DNA from: Porphyromonas asaccharolytica DSM 20707
Lineage (GTDB): Bacteria > Bacteroidota > Bacteroidia > Bacteroidales > Porphyromonadaceae
NCBI RefSeq assembly: GCF_000212375.1
Contig: NC_015501.1
Span: 930,001-994,000, forward strand
DNA: 64,000 bases
Direction: 5' to 3'
Made by a program: the position numbers and the translations under genes. Positions 1 through 8,203 of the stretch are shown here, piece after piece. The notes under the pieces are model-generated. The model was not told the DNA's origin. It worked only from the letters and a program-made list of their open reading frames with translations, and searched no databases. Positions within the stretch are counted from its first letter, which is position 1. The number at the start of each line of letters is the position of its first letter.

Positions 1-2
1 TG

Positions 3-75
3 CACGGGTTGAGAGGCTCGAACTCCCGACACCAGGTTTTGGAGACCTGTGCTCTACCAACTGAGCTAAACCCGT
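3..75 (-). tRNA. tRNA-Trp (anticodon CCA)
   Basis: The reverse complement folds as a cloverleaf with a perfect 7-bp acceptor stem (ACGGGTT/AACCCGT) and an anticodon loop CTCCAAA, giving CCA for tryptophan. It lies downstream of tuf on the same strand, the usual place for tRNA-Trp before secE-nusG, which would lie outside the window. Confidence 0.95.
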
Positions 76-206
76 ATGTTAGCACCATCTCATAATATGT
101 CCGACTGCTTAACTTGCATAGGACGGATCTAGTGCAGTGTGTACCCTGTCAGTCAGGAGACAACAATCTGCTAGAGATGATGAGTGTGGAGGTGAAAACT
201 CCTCGT

Positions 207-273
207 AACTCCCCCTCCCACTAGGATCTTTGCTCCAAGGGGAGCGAATCTATATTTAGTGGGGGAGGGAGTT
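207..273. repeat. Imperfect inverted repeat between tuf and tRNA-Trp
   Basis: Arms at 207-222 and 258-273 (AACTCCCCCTCCCACT and AGTGGGGGAGGGAGTT) pair at 14 of 16 positions, and a smaller GCTCC/GGAGC hairpin lies inside. It occupies most of the 270-bp gap after tuf. It could be an attenuator or a processing hairpin between the mRNA and the tRNA. There is no T-run, so a simple intrinsic terminator is not shown. Confidence 0.6.
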
Positions 274-349
274 GGGAGAAGTAAAGTTGCTGTCTAGCCT
301 TAAGTGGACTCTAGACGAGCCAAAGAGAGGCTAAGTCAGCTGTAGGTTA

Positions 350-1537
350 TTAGTCCTCTAGAGCTGTGATCTGACCAGCACCGACGGTACGACCACCCTC
401 GCGGATAGCGAAGCGTAGACCTACGCTACAAGCTACTGGAGAGATGAGCTTGACATCGATGGTGACGTTATCACCAGGCATAACCATCTCTACACCCTCT
501 GGGAGTGTGATCTCGCCCGTTACGTCTAGCGTACGGATGTAGAACTGAGGACGGTACTTGTTGTGGAATGGTGTGTGACGACCACCCTCTTCCTTCTTCA
601 GGATATAGACCTCAGCCTTGAAGTGATCGTGAGGCTTGACCTGACCTGGGTGTGCTAGGACCATACCGCGCTTGATCTCGTCCTTGTCGATACCACGGAG
701 TAGGAGACCTACGTTATCACCAGCTTCACCCTCATCAAGGATCTTGCGGAACATTTCCACGCCAGTTACGACGCTCTTCTTACCCTCAGCACCTAGACCG
801 ATGATCTGAACCTCATCGTTGACCTTAACGACACCAGTCTCGATACGACCAGTAGCGACAGTACCACGACCTGTGATAGAGAATACGTCCTCTACAGGCA
901 TTAGGAAAGGCTTGTCGATGTCGCGCTCAGGTAGTGGGATCCAAGTGTCTACAGCCTCCATGAGCTCCATAACCTTCTCTACCCACTTAGGCTCACCATT
1001 GAGAGCACCAAGAGCAGAACCACGGATGACAGGAGTGTTGTCGCCGTCAAAGTCATAGAAGCTTAGTAGCTCACGCATATCCATCTCTACGAGCTCGAGC
1101 ATCTCCTCGTCATCAACAAGGTCGCACTTGTTCATAAAGACAACTAGACGAGGTACGTTGACCTGACGTGCTAGTAGGATGTGCTCACGCGTCTGAGGCA
1201 TAGGACCATCAGTTGCAGCAACTACGATGATAGCACCGTCCATCTGAGCAGCACCAGTAACCATGTTCTTGACATAGTCGGCGTGGCCCGGGCAGTCTAC
1301 GTGTGCGTAGTGACGATTTGCTGTCTCGTACTCAACGTGTGAAGAGTTGATGGTGATACCACGCTCCTTCTCCTCAGGTGCGTTGTCGATAGAGTCGAAC
1401 GAACGAGCCTCTGTAAAGCCTGCGTCAGCCAACACCTTGGTGATTGCTGCGGTGAGCGTAGTCTTACCGTGGTCTACGTGACCGATGGTACCGATGTTGA
1501 CGTGTGGTTTCGTCCTTTGAAAATGTTCTTTAGCCAT
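350..1537 (-). CDS. tuf: Elongation factor Tu
   Basis: This is the translational GTPase that delivers aminoacyl-tRNA to the ribosome in the cytoplasm. The 395-residue protein has the normal family length. The P-loop GHVDHGKT is near residues 19-26, DCPGH near 81 and NKCD near 136, followed by the two beta-barrel domains ([13 protein letters not shown] and the C-terminal GGRTVGAGQ). The start MAKEHF is the canonical one. tRNA-Thr and tRNA-Tyr lie immediately upstream on the same strand and tRNA-Trp downstream, so the gene is probably expressed from the strong promoter ahead of tRNA-Tyr as one tRNA-tuf operon. Confidence 0.98.
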   Translation of the reverse strand: MAKEHFQRTKPHVNIGTIGHVDHGKTTLTAAITKVLADAGFTEARSFDSIDNAPEEKERGITINSSHVEYETANRHYAHVDCPGHADYVKNMVTGAAQMDGAIIVVAATDGPMPQTREHILLARQVNVPRLVVFMNKCDLVDDEEMLELVEMDMRELLSFYDFDGDNTPVIRGSALGALNGEPKWVEKVMELMEAVDTWIPLPERDIDKPFLMPVEDVFSITGRGTVATGRIETGVVKVNDEVQIIGLGAEGKKSVVTGVEMFRKILDEGEAGDNVGLLLRGIDKDEIKRGMVLAHPGQVKPHDHFKAEVYILKKEEGGRHTPFHNKYRPQFYIRTLDVTGEITLPEGVEMVMPGDNVTIDVKLISPVACSVGLRFAIREGGRTVGAGQITALED

Positions 1538-1620
1538 AACCTTGTTCTTATGTTTGTCTTAATCTTATTCGTTGCAAGGAGCATCCACCCTCTCGAGGAG
1601 CTAGGTGCTGCCATATTTAG

Positions 1621-1692
<72 letters not shown>

Positions 1693-1703
1693 ATATTGAT
1701 CTG

Positions 1704-1786
1704 TGGGCAGTGATGGATTCGAACCACCGTAGGCTTACGCCAGCTGAGTTACAGTCAGCCCCATTTGGCCACTCTGGTAACTGCCC
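1704..1786 (-). tRNA. tRNA-Tyr (anticodon GTA)
   Basis: This is a class II tRNA with a long variable arm. The anticodon loop CTGTAAC gives GTA for tyrosine, and the acceptor stem GGGCAGT pairs with ACTGCCC. It is the first gene of the tRNA-Tyr, tRNA-Thr, tuf, tRNA-Trp unit, with a strong promoter about 75 bp upstream. Confidence 0.95.
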
Positions 1787-1860
1787 GATTGCTACTTCAG
1801 TTTGTGCTGCCTAGTCACTTTTCACACTTGAGAAAGATGAATGGCGTCACAAACTGAGTG

Positions 1861-1891
1861 CAAATGTACAAACTATTTTGGAAACACCAAA
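1861..1891 (-). promoter_or_regulatory. Promoter of the tRNA-Tyr/Thr/tuf operon
   Basis: On the minus strand TACATTTG (1861-1868) matches the Bacteroidota -7 consensus TAnnTTTG, and TTTG (1888-1891) lies exactly 19 bp upstream. This is the best promoter match in the window, as expected for a stable RNA and EF-Tu transcript. Confidence 0.8.
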
Positions 1892-1944
1892 ACTTTCGGG
1901 CAACTTTCTTTTCAAAAAGAGCGTTTCGAGAGTATGTAGTGCGT

Positions 1945-2012
1945 AGTAGATAGTGGATGATGAGGGTTTACTCCAGATCTTGATTAGCGTTGCTCACTAC
2001 CCACTATCTACT
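1945..2012. repeat. Inverted repeat downstream of the recombinase-hibernation factor gene
   Basis: Perfect 12-bp arms AGTAGATAGTGG (1945-1956) and CCACTATCTACT (2001-2012) flank a 44-bp loop just after the stop codon at 2030. It probably stabilises or ends the minus-strand transcript. There is no T-run. Confidence 0.5.
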
Positions 2013-2029
2013 GAGTAGCTACGTGCTGA

Positions 2030-3241
2030 CTATTTATTTGCTTTAGCGCGATCTATCTGACGCTTTAGCGCATCGATAGACTCATCGATAGCCTCCTCGA
2101 AGGTAGCAGCCCCTTTTTCAGCATAGTGGTCATAACCAGGGACGAATAGACGGATGGCAGCGATCTTGCCTTGGGTAACATTGGACTTGTCTAGTCGCAA
2201 GGTGACCTCAGCCTTGATGATGGTATCGTCAAAGCGAGCGAGACGGTCGATCTTCTTTTTTGCAAACTCTTGAAGTGCCTCACTGGCATCAAACTGTAGA
2301 GACTGGATGTGTACGTTAATCATAGATGGTACTTGACTTTGTGCTCTAGGGTGAGCGTGATACAATTGTTTGAGCTGCTCGAAGGAGGTGTGAGTGTATC
2401 GTGTGGTCGTCTCTAAGTTGCTGTGCCCTAGTAGCTCTTTGATGGAGGTGATTGGAGCTCCAGCATTGAGCATCTCGGTGGCAAAGGAGTGTCTCAGCGT
2501 GTGAGCTCCTCTGCGGGGCAATCCTGGCACTATATCGAGTGCTTTGTGTACCACTTGATAGACGTCAGCTCCTGAGAGCGGTCTGCACTTCAAAGTAACA
2601 AAAAAATAACGAGACTGACCCACTTTTTGCTCCTTTAATGTGAGATAAGCCTTCATTTGCTCTTTTAGAGCCTCTCCAAAGGGGACTATACGCTCCTTGC
2701 GCCCCTTACCCACTACACGCAGCGACATAGAGGCGAGATCGACTTGCTGTGTCTCTAGGCTAGCCACCTCAGCACGGCGTAACCCTGTCTGATAGATAGT
2801 CTCTATGATGAGTCGATTGCGTACTGCGAGAAAGTCCTCTGGGTCGGTCGGGATCGTCTCTAGAGCCTCCTCTATTTGGGCTTGTGTGAGGAAGGAGGGG
2901 AGTGTGTGCTCTCGCTTGGGTCCTCGCAGATAGCGGGTCGGATTGTTGTCGACGACTCCTCGTAGCTGGAGATACTTGTAGAAGGACTTGACGGCACTCA
3001 GATTCTTATTGACCGTTGTGCTGGTCAGCTCGTCGTCCATCTGCTGCATGATCCAGTTGCGCACGAGATCCCGATCGGCGTCACTGGGCTGCCACTCATC
3101 GCTTGCCAGCTCTAGAGCACACTCCATATAAGAAGTGATGGCGGGACGATAGGTGTTGAGCGTGAGCGGAGAGGCGTTTCGCTCTAGTCGCAGGTACTCT
3201 ATAAAGGCTTCTAGCGTCTGCTCCAGTTCTTCGGTCAGCAT
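2030..3241 (-). CDS. XerC-type tyrosine recombinase fused in frame to ribosome hibernation factor
   Basis: Numbering is from the longest possible start at 3271. Residues 10-310 are a tyrosine recombinase with a SAM-like N-terminal domain, catalytic Arg in GLRRAEV (about 165), Lys in GKGRK (188-192), HTLRH (257-261), LLGH (about 283) and Tyr-292 in RYTH. It reaches its normal end (HPRA) and continues without a stop through QSQVPS into a complete 97-residue HPF/RaiA-like protein beginning MINVHIQ at residue 317 (ATG at 2321-2323). Families with these two domains are normally encoded by separate adjacent genes. Either a fusion protein is made, or the internal ATG is also used. The start MLTEELEQ at 3241 is preferred; 3253 and 3271 are alternatives. 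Confidence 0.85.
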   Translation of the reverse strand: MLTEELEQTLEAFIEYLRLERNASPLTLNTYRPAITSYMECALELASDEWQPSDADRDLVRNWIMQQMDDELTSTTVNKNLSAVKSFYKYLQLRGVVDNNPTRYLRGPKREHTLPSFLTQAQIEEALETIPTDPEDFLAVRNRLIIETIYQTGLRRAEVASLETQQVDLASMSLRVVGKGRKERIVPFGEALKEQMKAYLTLKEQKVGQSRYFFVTLKCRPLSGADVYQVVHKALDIVPGLPRRGAHTLRHSFATEMLNAGAPITSIKELLGHSNLETTTRYTHTSFEQLKQLYHAHPRAQSQVPSMINVHIQSLQFDASEALQEFAKKKIDRLARFDDTIIKAEVTLRLDKSNVTQGKIAAIRLFVPGYDHYAEKGAATFEEAIDESIDALKRQIDRAKANK

Positions 3242-3326
3242 GATGTGATCCATACGATCGTGATTAGTCACTTATATAGATTGATATGGAGCGCGAAACA
3301 TTTAGACTACATATCCCCACTAGGCG

Positions 3327-3992
3327 TTACAGCAGAGGGAGTGGACAATTCTTGCCGTCACGCATGAAGTAGATCTCGAGGTTGGGATCTTGCCCACGAA
3401 GACCTGTGACTCGCTCGTTGAAGGCATCATACAGGATCTCTATCTTGCCCACGCCTCTGATGAGGTTAGAGAAGGAGTTGTAGCGGATCTCGTGCCCTCC
3501 AATCCGTCTGATGCGGTCGGAAAACATTTCGTAGTCTATCTCGCAGGTGCCGACCCGCTCCAGTCGATCCGAGAGCATCTGGTACTTAAATGTGTAGGGA
3601 CCGAATTGAGCCACTCGGTCGGAGAGAGGCTCGTACCTCACTTGCCACCCATAGGGGAGCTGGTAAACCCCCTCACGATAGGAGTAGGCGGGCTGACCCT
3701 TTGTGTCATAGACGATGACATCCTCTAGGACCCCATCGCGCAAGACAAAGAGCAGCTGCTTGCGCACTATGACACCGATATGTCGGCCAGAGATGCCAGC
3801 TCCGACAGTTGCCGAGGGCTCTTGATAGTCATACGGATTGGGCTGTCTGCTGATATACTCCCACGTACCGTTGGGGTAGAGCATCACCTCATCGCCGTTG
3901 CTCGTGATGGCGCGCACCTGCGCCATGGTATAGGTTGCTCCTAGGAGTAGGAGAAGCTGTAAGAGGAGAGTCTTTATGGTAAAGTGCTGCAT
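3327..3992 (-). CDS. Secreted protein of unknown function with repeated Tyr/Ser-Asp-Arg segments
   Basis: The start at 3992 gives MQHFTIKT followed by a leucine-rich signal peptide ending TMAQ. It is preferred over an upstream ATG at 4064 because the promoter -7 box lies at 4017-4024, between the two. The mature part begins with ITSNGDEVMLYPNGTWEY and then carries several roughly 18-residue repeats of the form Y..LSDRV..FG or FSDRIRRIGGHEIRY, which suggests a repeated beta-strand fold. I do not recognise the family. Export to the periplasm or beyond is inferred from the signal peptide. Confidence 0.75.
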   Translation of the reverse strand: MQHFTIKTLLLQLLLLLGATYTMAQVRAITSNGDEVMLYPNGTWEYISRQPNPYDYQEPSATVGAGISGRHIGVIVRKQLLFVLRDGVLEDVIVYDTKGQPAYSYREGVYQLPYGWQVRYEPLSDRVAQFGPYTFKYQMLSDRLERVGTCEIDYEMFSDRIRRIGGHEIRYNSFSNLIRGVGKIEILYDAFNERVTGLRGQDPNLEIYFMRDGKNCPLPLL

Positions 3993-4016
3993 AGTCGTAG
4001 AGCCTAGTGTCATGCG

Positions 4017-4024
4017 CAAAGGTA
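4017..4024 (-). promoter_or_regulatory. -7 box for the secreted-protein gene
   Basis: The minus-strand TACCTTTG matches TAnnTTTG. The expected transcription start falls a few bases downstream, about 20 nt before the ATG at 3992, and this is what decides the start codon. Confidence 0.6.
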
Positions 4025-4070
4025 GTAAAATAGAGAGAATGAAGTGGGGAAAGAGTCCTACCATACGAAG

Positions 4071-4100
4071 TTGAGGGTTGGGAGCTTTTTTGTATCTTTA
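4071..4100 (+). promoter_or_regulatory. Candidate promoter of the peptidase-deaminase-phosphorylase cluster
   Basis: TTG (4071-4073) and TATCTTTA (4093-4100) are separated by 19 bp. They resemble the Bacteroidota -33/-7 pair with one mismatch in the last position. The ATG at 4132 follows about 30 bp later. Confidence 0.5.
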
Positions 4101-4131
4101 CGGGGCAATCGAAAAACAAGAAAACGTTACT

Positions 4132-5490
4132 ATGGCAAATATCAAAGAGTATATAGCGGAGCACGAGAACCGCTTTCACGAGGATCTATATGGTCTCGTT
4201 CGTATCCCATCGATCAGTGCACAGAGCGAGCACAAGGCTGACATGCAGCGTGCTGCCGAGTATCTGCGCGACCACCTGCTCTCACTAGGTGTGCAGGAGG
4301 CGGAGGTGATGCCTTCGGAGGGTAATCCCATCGTCTTCGGACACTACAAGCAGCCTGGAGCAACGAAGACCATCCTCGTCTACGGTCACTACGACGTGAT
4401 GCCCGTGGAGCCCCTAGAGCTATGGGAGAGCCAGCCATTCGAGCCTGAGATACGCGATGGACGCATCTACGCCCGTGGTGCCAATGACGACAAGGGGCAA
4501 ATCATGATCCAGCTCAAAGGCTTTGAAACCGCCAAGGCACTGGGCTTAGTCGGGGTCAATGTGAAGTTTATCTTCGAAGGCGAGGAGGAGATCGGCTCAG
4601 GGAGCTTGTCGCCCTTCTGTCGGAAGCATAAAGATCTGCTGGCAGCTGACGTGATACTCGTCTCTGACACGACGATGCTGAGCGAGGAGACACCGAGCAT
4701 CACGGCGGGGCTGCGTGGTCTTTCCTACTGGCAGGTGGAGGTGACGGGCCCTAATAGGGATCTGCACTCAGGTCACTTCGGAGGTGCTGTCGCTAACCCG
4801 ATCAATGAGCTGTGCAAGATCATTGCTCAGATCGTAGACGACAAGGGACGTATCACGGTGCCAGGCTTCTATGACAAGGTGCTGCCGCTCTCCGATGAGG
4901 AGCGTGCGATGATTCGCAAGGCACCATTCTCTGAGGAGGCTTACTGCCGTGCGCTTGACATTCGTGAGACGCAGGGAGAGGAGGGTTATATCACGCTAGA
5001 GCGCAACAGCTGTCGTCCCTCCTTTGACGTGTGCGGTATCTGGGGCGGTTACCAGGGCGAGGGCGCCAAGACGGTGCTACCCTCCAAGGCTTACGCTAAG
5101 CTCTCTTGTCGTCTAGTGGCTAATCAGGATCACGAGGAGATCTCCCGCCTGATGAAAGAGTACATCGAGCAGATTGCGCCTAAGTCTGTCCATGTGAAGG
5201 TGACACCGATGCACGGCGGTGCGGGCTACTACTGTCCGCTAGACCTACCCGCTTACCAAGCAGCAGCTCGGGCGGTCGAGAAGGCTTACGGGGTGGCTCC
5301 TCTAGCGATACGCAGTGGTGGTAGTATCCCGATCATTGCCGCTTTTGAGGAGATCCTCGGGCTCAAGACAGTGCTGATGGGCTTTGGTCTAGAGGAGGAT
5401 GCGATCCACTCGCCCAATGAGAGCTTTTCGGTAGGCGTCTTCCGCAAGGGTGTCGAGGCGGTAGCTGAGTTTTACCGACTATTTAACTAA
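4132..5490 (+). CDS. M20-family dipeptidase/peptidase
   Basis: This is a zinc metallopeptidase of the M20 family, probably cytoplasmic, hydrolysing dipeptides or short peptides. From ATG 4132 the protein begins MANIKEYIAEHENRF and has 452 residues, normal for the family. Metal-site motifs are VYGHYDVMP, ARGANDDKG, the catalytic FEGEEEIGSG, and near the C-terminus SGGSIP and a histidine in DAIHSPNES. The dimerisation insert begins around RDLHSGHFGG. An upstream in-frame ATG at 4078 precedes the candidate promoter and is not used here. The deaminase gene follows 6 bp downstream. Confidence 0.9.
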   Translation: MANIKEYIAEHENRFHEDLYGLVRIPSISAQSEHKADMQRAAEYLRDHLLSLGVQEAEVMPSEGNPIVFGHYKQPGATKTILVYGHYDVMPVEPLELWESQPFEPEIRDGRIYARGANDDKGQIMIQLKGFETAKALGLVGVNVKFIFEGEEEIGSGSLSPFCRKHKDLLAADVILVSDTTMLSEETPSITAGLRGLSYWQVEVTGPNRDLHSGHFGGAVANPINELCKIIAQIVDDKGRITVPGFYDKVLPLSDEERAMIRKAPFSEEAYCRALDIRETQGEEGYITLERNSCRPSFDVCGIWGGYQGEGAKTVLPSKAYAKLSCRLVANQDHEEISRLMKEYIEQIAPKSVHVKVTPMHGGAGYYCPLDLPAYQAAARAVEKAYGVAPLAIRSGGSIPIIAAFEEILGLKTVLMGFGLEEDAIHSPNESFSVGVFRKGVEAVAEFYRLFN

Positions 5491-5496
5491 GCTGGC

Positions 5497-6768
5497 ATGA
5501 GTAGTATACTAATTAAGGAGTCGCTCATCGGAGGGGCGACGCAAGACCTCTTGATCGTGGACAACCGTATCGACAAGATCGGTACGGATCTGCTCCCGAT
5601 CGATGAGGATACGATCATTCTCGACGGCCGTGATAAGGCGGTCGTGCCAGGACTCTGCAACGGACACACACACTGTGCTATGACGCTCTTTAGAGGGTAT
5701 GGCGATGACCTGCCGTTGCAGACTTGGCTGGAGGATTACATCTGGCCAGTGGAGGCACATATGACTGAGGAGGACATCTACGTCGGAGCTTTGCTCGGCT
5801 GTGTGGAGATGATCCAGAGCGGTACGACCTGCTTCCTCGATATGTACACAGCGCCTGAGGCGACCGCTCGTGCGGTGCTGGAGACTGGCATAAGAGCCAA
5901 TCTGAGCTACACGCTCTTCGACCGTGGCGATGCGGAGCGGGCGCAGCTAGATCGGGACAACTGCTACCGCTATGAGCAGCTCTTTGCTGAGCTCCCTGAG
6001 CGGATCGGCTGGAGTGTGGGGCCACACGCTATCTACACCGTTTCGGGCGATCAGTTGCACTTTGCCAAGGAGTTTGCCGAGGAGCATGAGATCCCCATTC
6101 ACCTGCACCTCTCCGAGACAGAGCGTGAGGTGAAGGATTGCATTGCTGAGCATGGCACGACACCTGTGCGCTACCTAGAGCAGATCGATGCGCTCTCACC
6201 ACGCTGCATTATGGCGCACAGCTTATGGCTAGACGATGAGGAGCTAGACATCTTAGCACGTCACGGCTGTACACTAGTACACAACCCTGCGAGCAATATG
6301 AAGCTGGCTAGTGGGGGACGCTTCCGCTACGAAGAGATGAAGGAGCGAGGCATCCCAGTAGCTATCGGCACCGACGGATGCTCTTCAAGCAACGACCTAG
6401 ACATGTACATCGCTATGCGTATGGCTTCGCTCCTTGGCAAGGTATGGCGCTACGACCCGACAGCGGTCTGTGCGACCGACATCTACCGCTCGGCGACGGA
6501 GGTGGGCTATGCTATGCTGGGACTCAAGGGTGGACGCATCGAGGAGGGCTATCTGGCCGATCTTTGTCTCATAGATCTCCAGGCCCCGAGCATGGTGCCT
6601 TGTCACAATCTTACTTCGAATCTAGTTTACGCAGGCTCCTCGACAATCGTCTCGACGACCATCGTGGACGGAGCAATCCTCATGCGTGACCGTGAGATCG
6701 TCGGTATGGAGCGCATCATCGAGATGGCTCGTCGCACAGCTCACGATCTACTACATCGTAAGGGCTAA
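5497..6768 (+). CDS. mtaD: Amidohydrolase, probable MTA/SAH deaminase
   Basis: This is a metal-dependent amidohydrolase of the SsnA/MtaD group (423 residues). It would deaminate 5'-methylthioadenosine or S-adenosylhomocysteine to the inosyl product. Metal ligands are seen in GHTHCAMTLFRG, HLHLSET, MAHSLWLDD and GTDGCSSSNDLDM, with the characteristic small beta-barrel strands at both ends. It starts 6 bp after the peptidase stop and is followed 30 bp later by purine nucleoside phosphorylase, which suits purine and methylthio salvage. The exact substrate is inference; guanine or other purine deamination is the main alternative. Confidence 0.82.
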   Translation: MSSILIKESLIGGATQDLLIVDNRIDKIGTDLLPIDEDTIILDGRDKAVVPGLCNGHTHCAMTLFRGYGDDLPLQTWLEDYIWPVEAHMTEEDIYVGALLGCVEMIQSGTTCFLDMYTAPEATARAVLETGIRANLSYTLFDRGDAERAQLDRDNCYRYEQLFAELPERIGWSVGPHAIYTVSGDQLHFAKEFAEEHEIPIHLHLSETEREVKDCIAEHGTTPVRYLEQIDALSPRCIMAHSLWLDDEELDILARHGCTLVHNPASNMKLASGGRFRYEEMKERGIPVAIGTDGCSSSNDLDMYIAMRMASLLGKVWRYDPTAVCATDIYRSATEVGYAMLGLKGGRIEEGYLADLCLIDLQAPSMVPCHNLTSNLVYAGSSTIVSTTIVDGAILMRDREIVGMERIIEMARRTAHDLLHRKG

Positions 6769-6798
6769 TTTCCTTTTCACTATCAAACGCAATACACT

Positions 6799-7614
6799 AT
6801 GGACTTCCAAAAATATCAGCAAGCAGCCGACTATATTAAGAGCAAGATATCGGCACAGCCCCGCGTGGGCATCATACTAGGTAGCGGTTTAGGCGGACTA
6901 GCCGACGAGATCGCTGACCCGATCGTCATACCATACAGCGAGATCCCCAACTTCGCACACTCGACCGCTATCGGTCACAAGGGCAACTTTATCTCTGGTA
7001 CGCTGGGCGGTGTCCCCGTGGTGGCGATGCAGGGCCGCTTCCACTACTATGAGGGCTACCCGATGGAGGTGGTCACACTACCGGTGCGGGTGATGAAGCT
7101 CCTCGGTATCGAGATCCTCATCGTCTCCAACGCTGCGGGCGGGATCAACTCGAACTTCCATGTGGGTGACCTGATGATCATCAGGGATCATATCAATATG
7201 CTGCCCAACCCGCTCATTGGTCCTAATGACGAGAACTTTGGCGTCCGCTTCCCCGATATGACACGTGCTTACGATCGTGAGCTGATCGCTCTCGCTGAGA
7301 CCATCGCCCAGGAGCAAAAGCTAGCACTCCAAAAGGGTGTCTACGTAAGCCTCACGGGACCCTCCTATGAGACGCCCGCAGAGTATAAGTATTGGCAGAC
7401 GGTCGGTGCCGATGCGGTCGGTATGAGCACGACGCCTGAGGTGATTGTGGCTCGCCATGCAGGTATCCGAGTCTTCGGTATGTCGGTCATCACCAACGAA
7501 GGGTGGCACTTCGAGGGGGACTACACGAACGATGGCGACGAGGTGGTCGCTGCTGCCAATGCTGCCTCCAAGCGTATGGGTGGTCTCATCGCAGAGCTCA
7601 TCTCCCGTGCCTAA
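6799..7614 (+). CDS. Purine nucleoside phosphorylase (trimeric PNP type)
   Basis: This enzyme splits purine (deoxy)nucleosides with phosphate into base and (deoxy)ribose-1-phosphate in the cytoplasm. The 271-residue protein has the PNP/MTAP signature: [11 protein letters not shown] (phosphate site), [18 protein letters not shown], a [11 protein letters not shown] loop and MSVITNE. Length and motifs fit the low-molecular-mass trimeric class. It follows the deaminase on the same strand and overlaps the next gene by 8 bp, so a salvage operon is likely. Confidence 0.93.
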   Translation: MDFQKYQQAADYIKSKISAQPRVGIILGSGLGGLADEIADPIVIPYSEIPNFAHSTAIGHKGNFISGTLGGVPVVAMQGRFHYYEGYPMEVVTLPVRVMKLLGIEILIVSNAAGGINSNFHVGDLMIIRDHINMLPNPLIGPNDENFGVRFPDMTRAYDRELIALAETIAQEQKLALQKGVYVSLTGPSYETPAEYKYWQTVGADAVGMSTTPEVIVARHAGIRVFGMSVITNEGWHFEGDYTNDGDEVVAAANAASKRMGGLIAELISRA

Positions 7615-8203
7615 CCCGATAGACGAAGAGACGATAGCCTCACAGCTTGCCGACATACGTGCTGCGCTCCGCACACGTATGGACGGCTCTGTGGCGCAGT
7701 CGATGCGGGAGTCTGGACTGGACTACCGCTATAATTGGGGCTGGACACGAGGCTATCTCCTAGAGCTTGCTGCGCAGTACCAGCCTTCCAGACAGCTCGC
7801 TGAGGCTCTGCGGGATACCTCCGTGCGGGAGTTGCTGATCCTCTCCACGATGCTCTTCCCCCGAGAGGAGCTTACGGAGCAAGACGTAGCGGCTTTCCTA
7901 GAGAAGGCCGACAATGTGGAGCTACAGGAGCAGCTAGCCTTTAACCTCTTATCGTATACCCCGTGTGCCATTCGCTGGGCGGAGGAAGTTGTCTTAAGCA
8001 GCGCTACTGATGAGTCGAGGCTTTACGTGGCGCTCCTCACCATCGCAAACTATACGAAGCGACAGCCCGACAAGCCTTTGTCAGAGAAGCTGACGGAAGT
8101 TCTGGAGTCGTATGTCTCTGCCGAAGAGCTACCGATGCACTGTCGTCGTGTGGCGTATGACCTGTTGATTACATTAGAAGAGCGCACAGCAAGCAATGAT
8201 TGA
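7607..8203 (+). CDS. Helical protein of unknown function
   Basis: From GTG 7607, which overlaps the PNP stop by 8 bp, the gene encodes 198 residues, predicted almost wholly helical and acidic, with motifs such as [19 protein letters not shown] and repeated LEE/LTE segments. It overlaps the next gene by 8 bp. No family is recognised with confidence; the helical pattern recalls HEAT-like or DNA-alkylation-repair-like folds. The reading frame is open upstream to an ATG at 7445, but that region lies inside PNP and is not coding. Tight overlaps on both sides argue that it is real and co-translated. Confidence 0.7.
   Translation: MPNPIDEETIASQLADIRAALRTRMDGSVAQSMRESGLDYRYNWGWTRGYLLELAAQYQPSRQLAEALRDTSVRELLILSTMLFPREELTEQDVAAFLEKADNVELQEQLAFNLLSYTPCAIRWAEEVVLSSATDESRLYVALLTIANYTKRQPDKPLSEKLTEVLESYVSAEELPMHCRRVAYDLLITLEERTASND

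Noticed and set aside
819-1058. Plus-strand frame opposite tuf
   Set aside because: Shadow of tuf with low-complexity composition.
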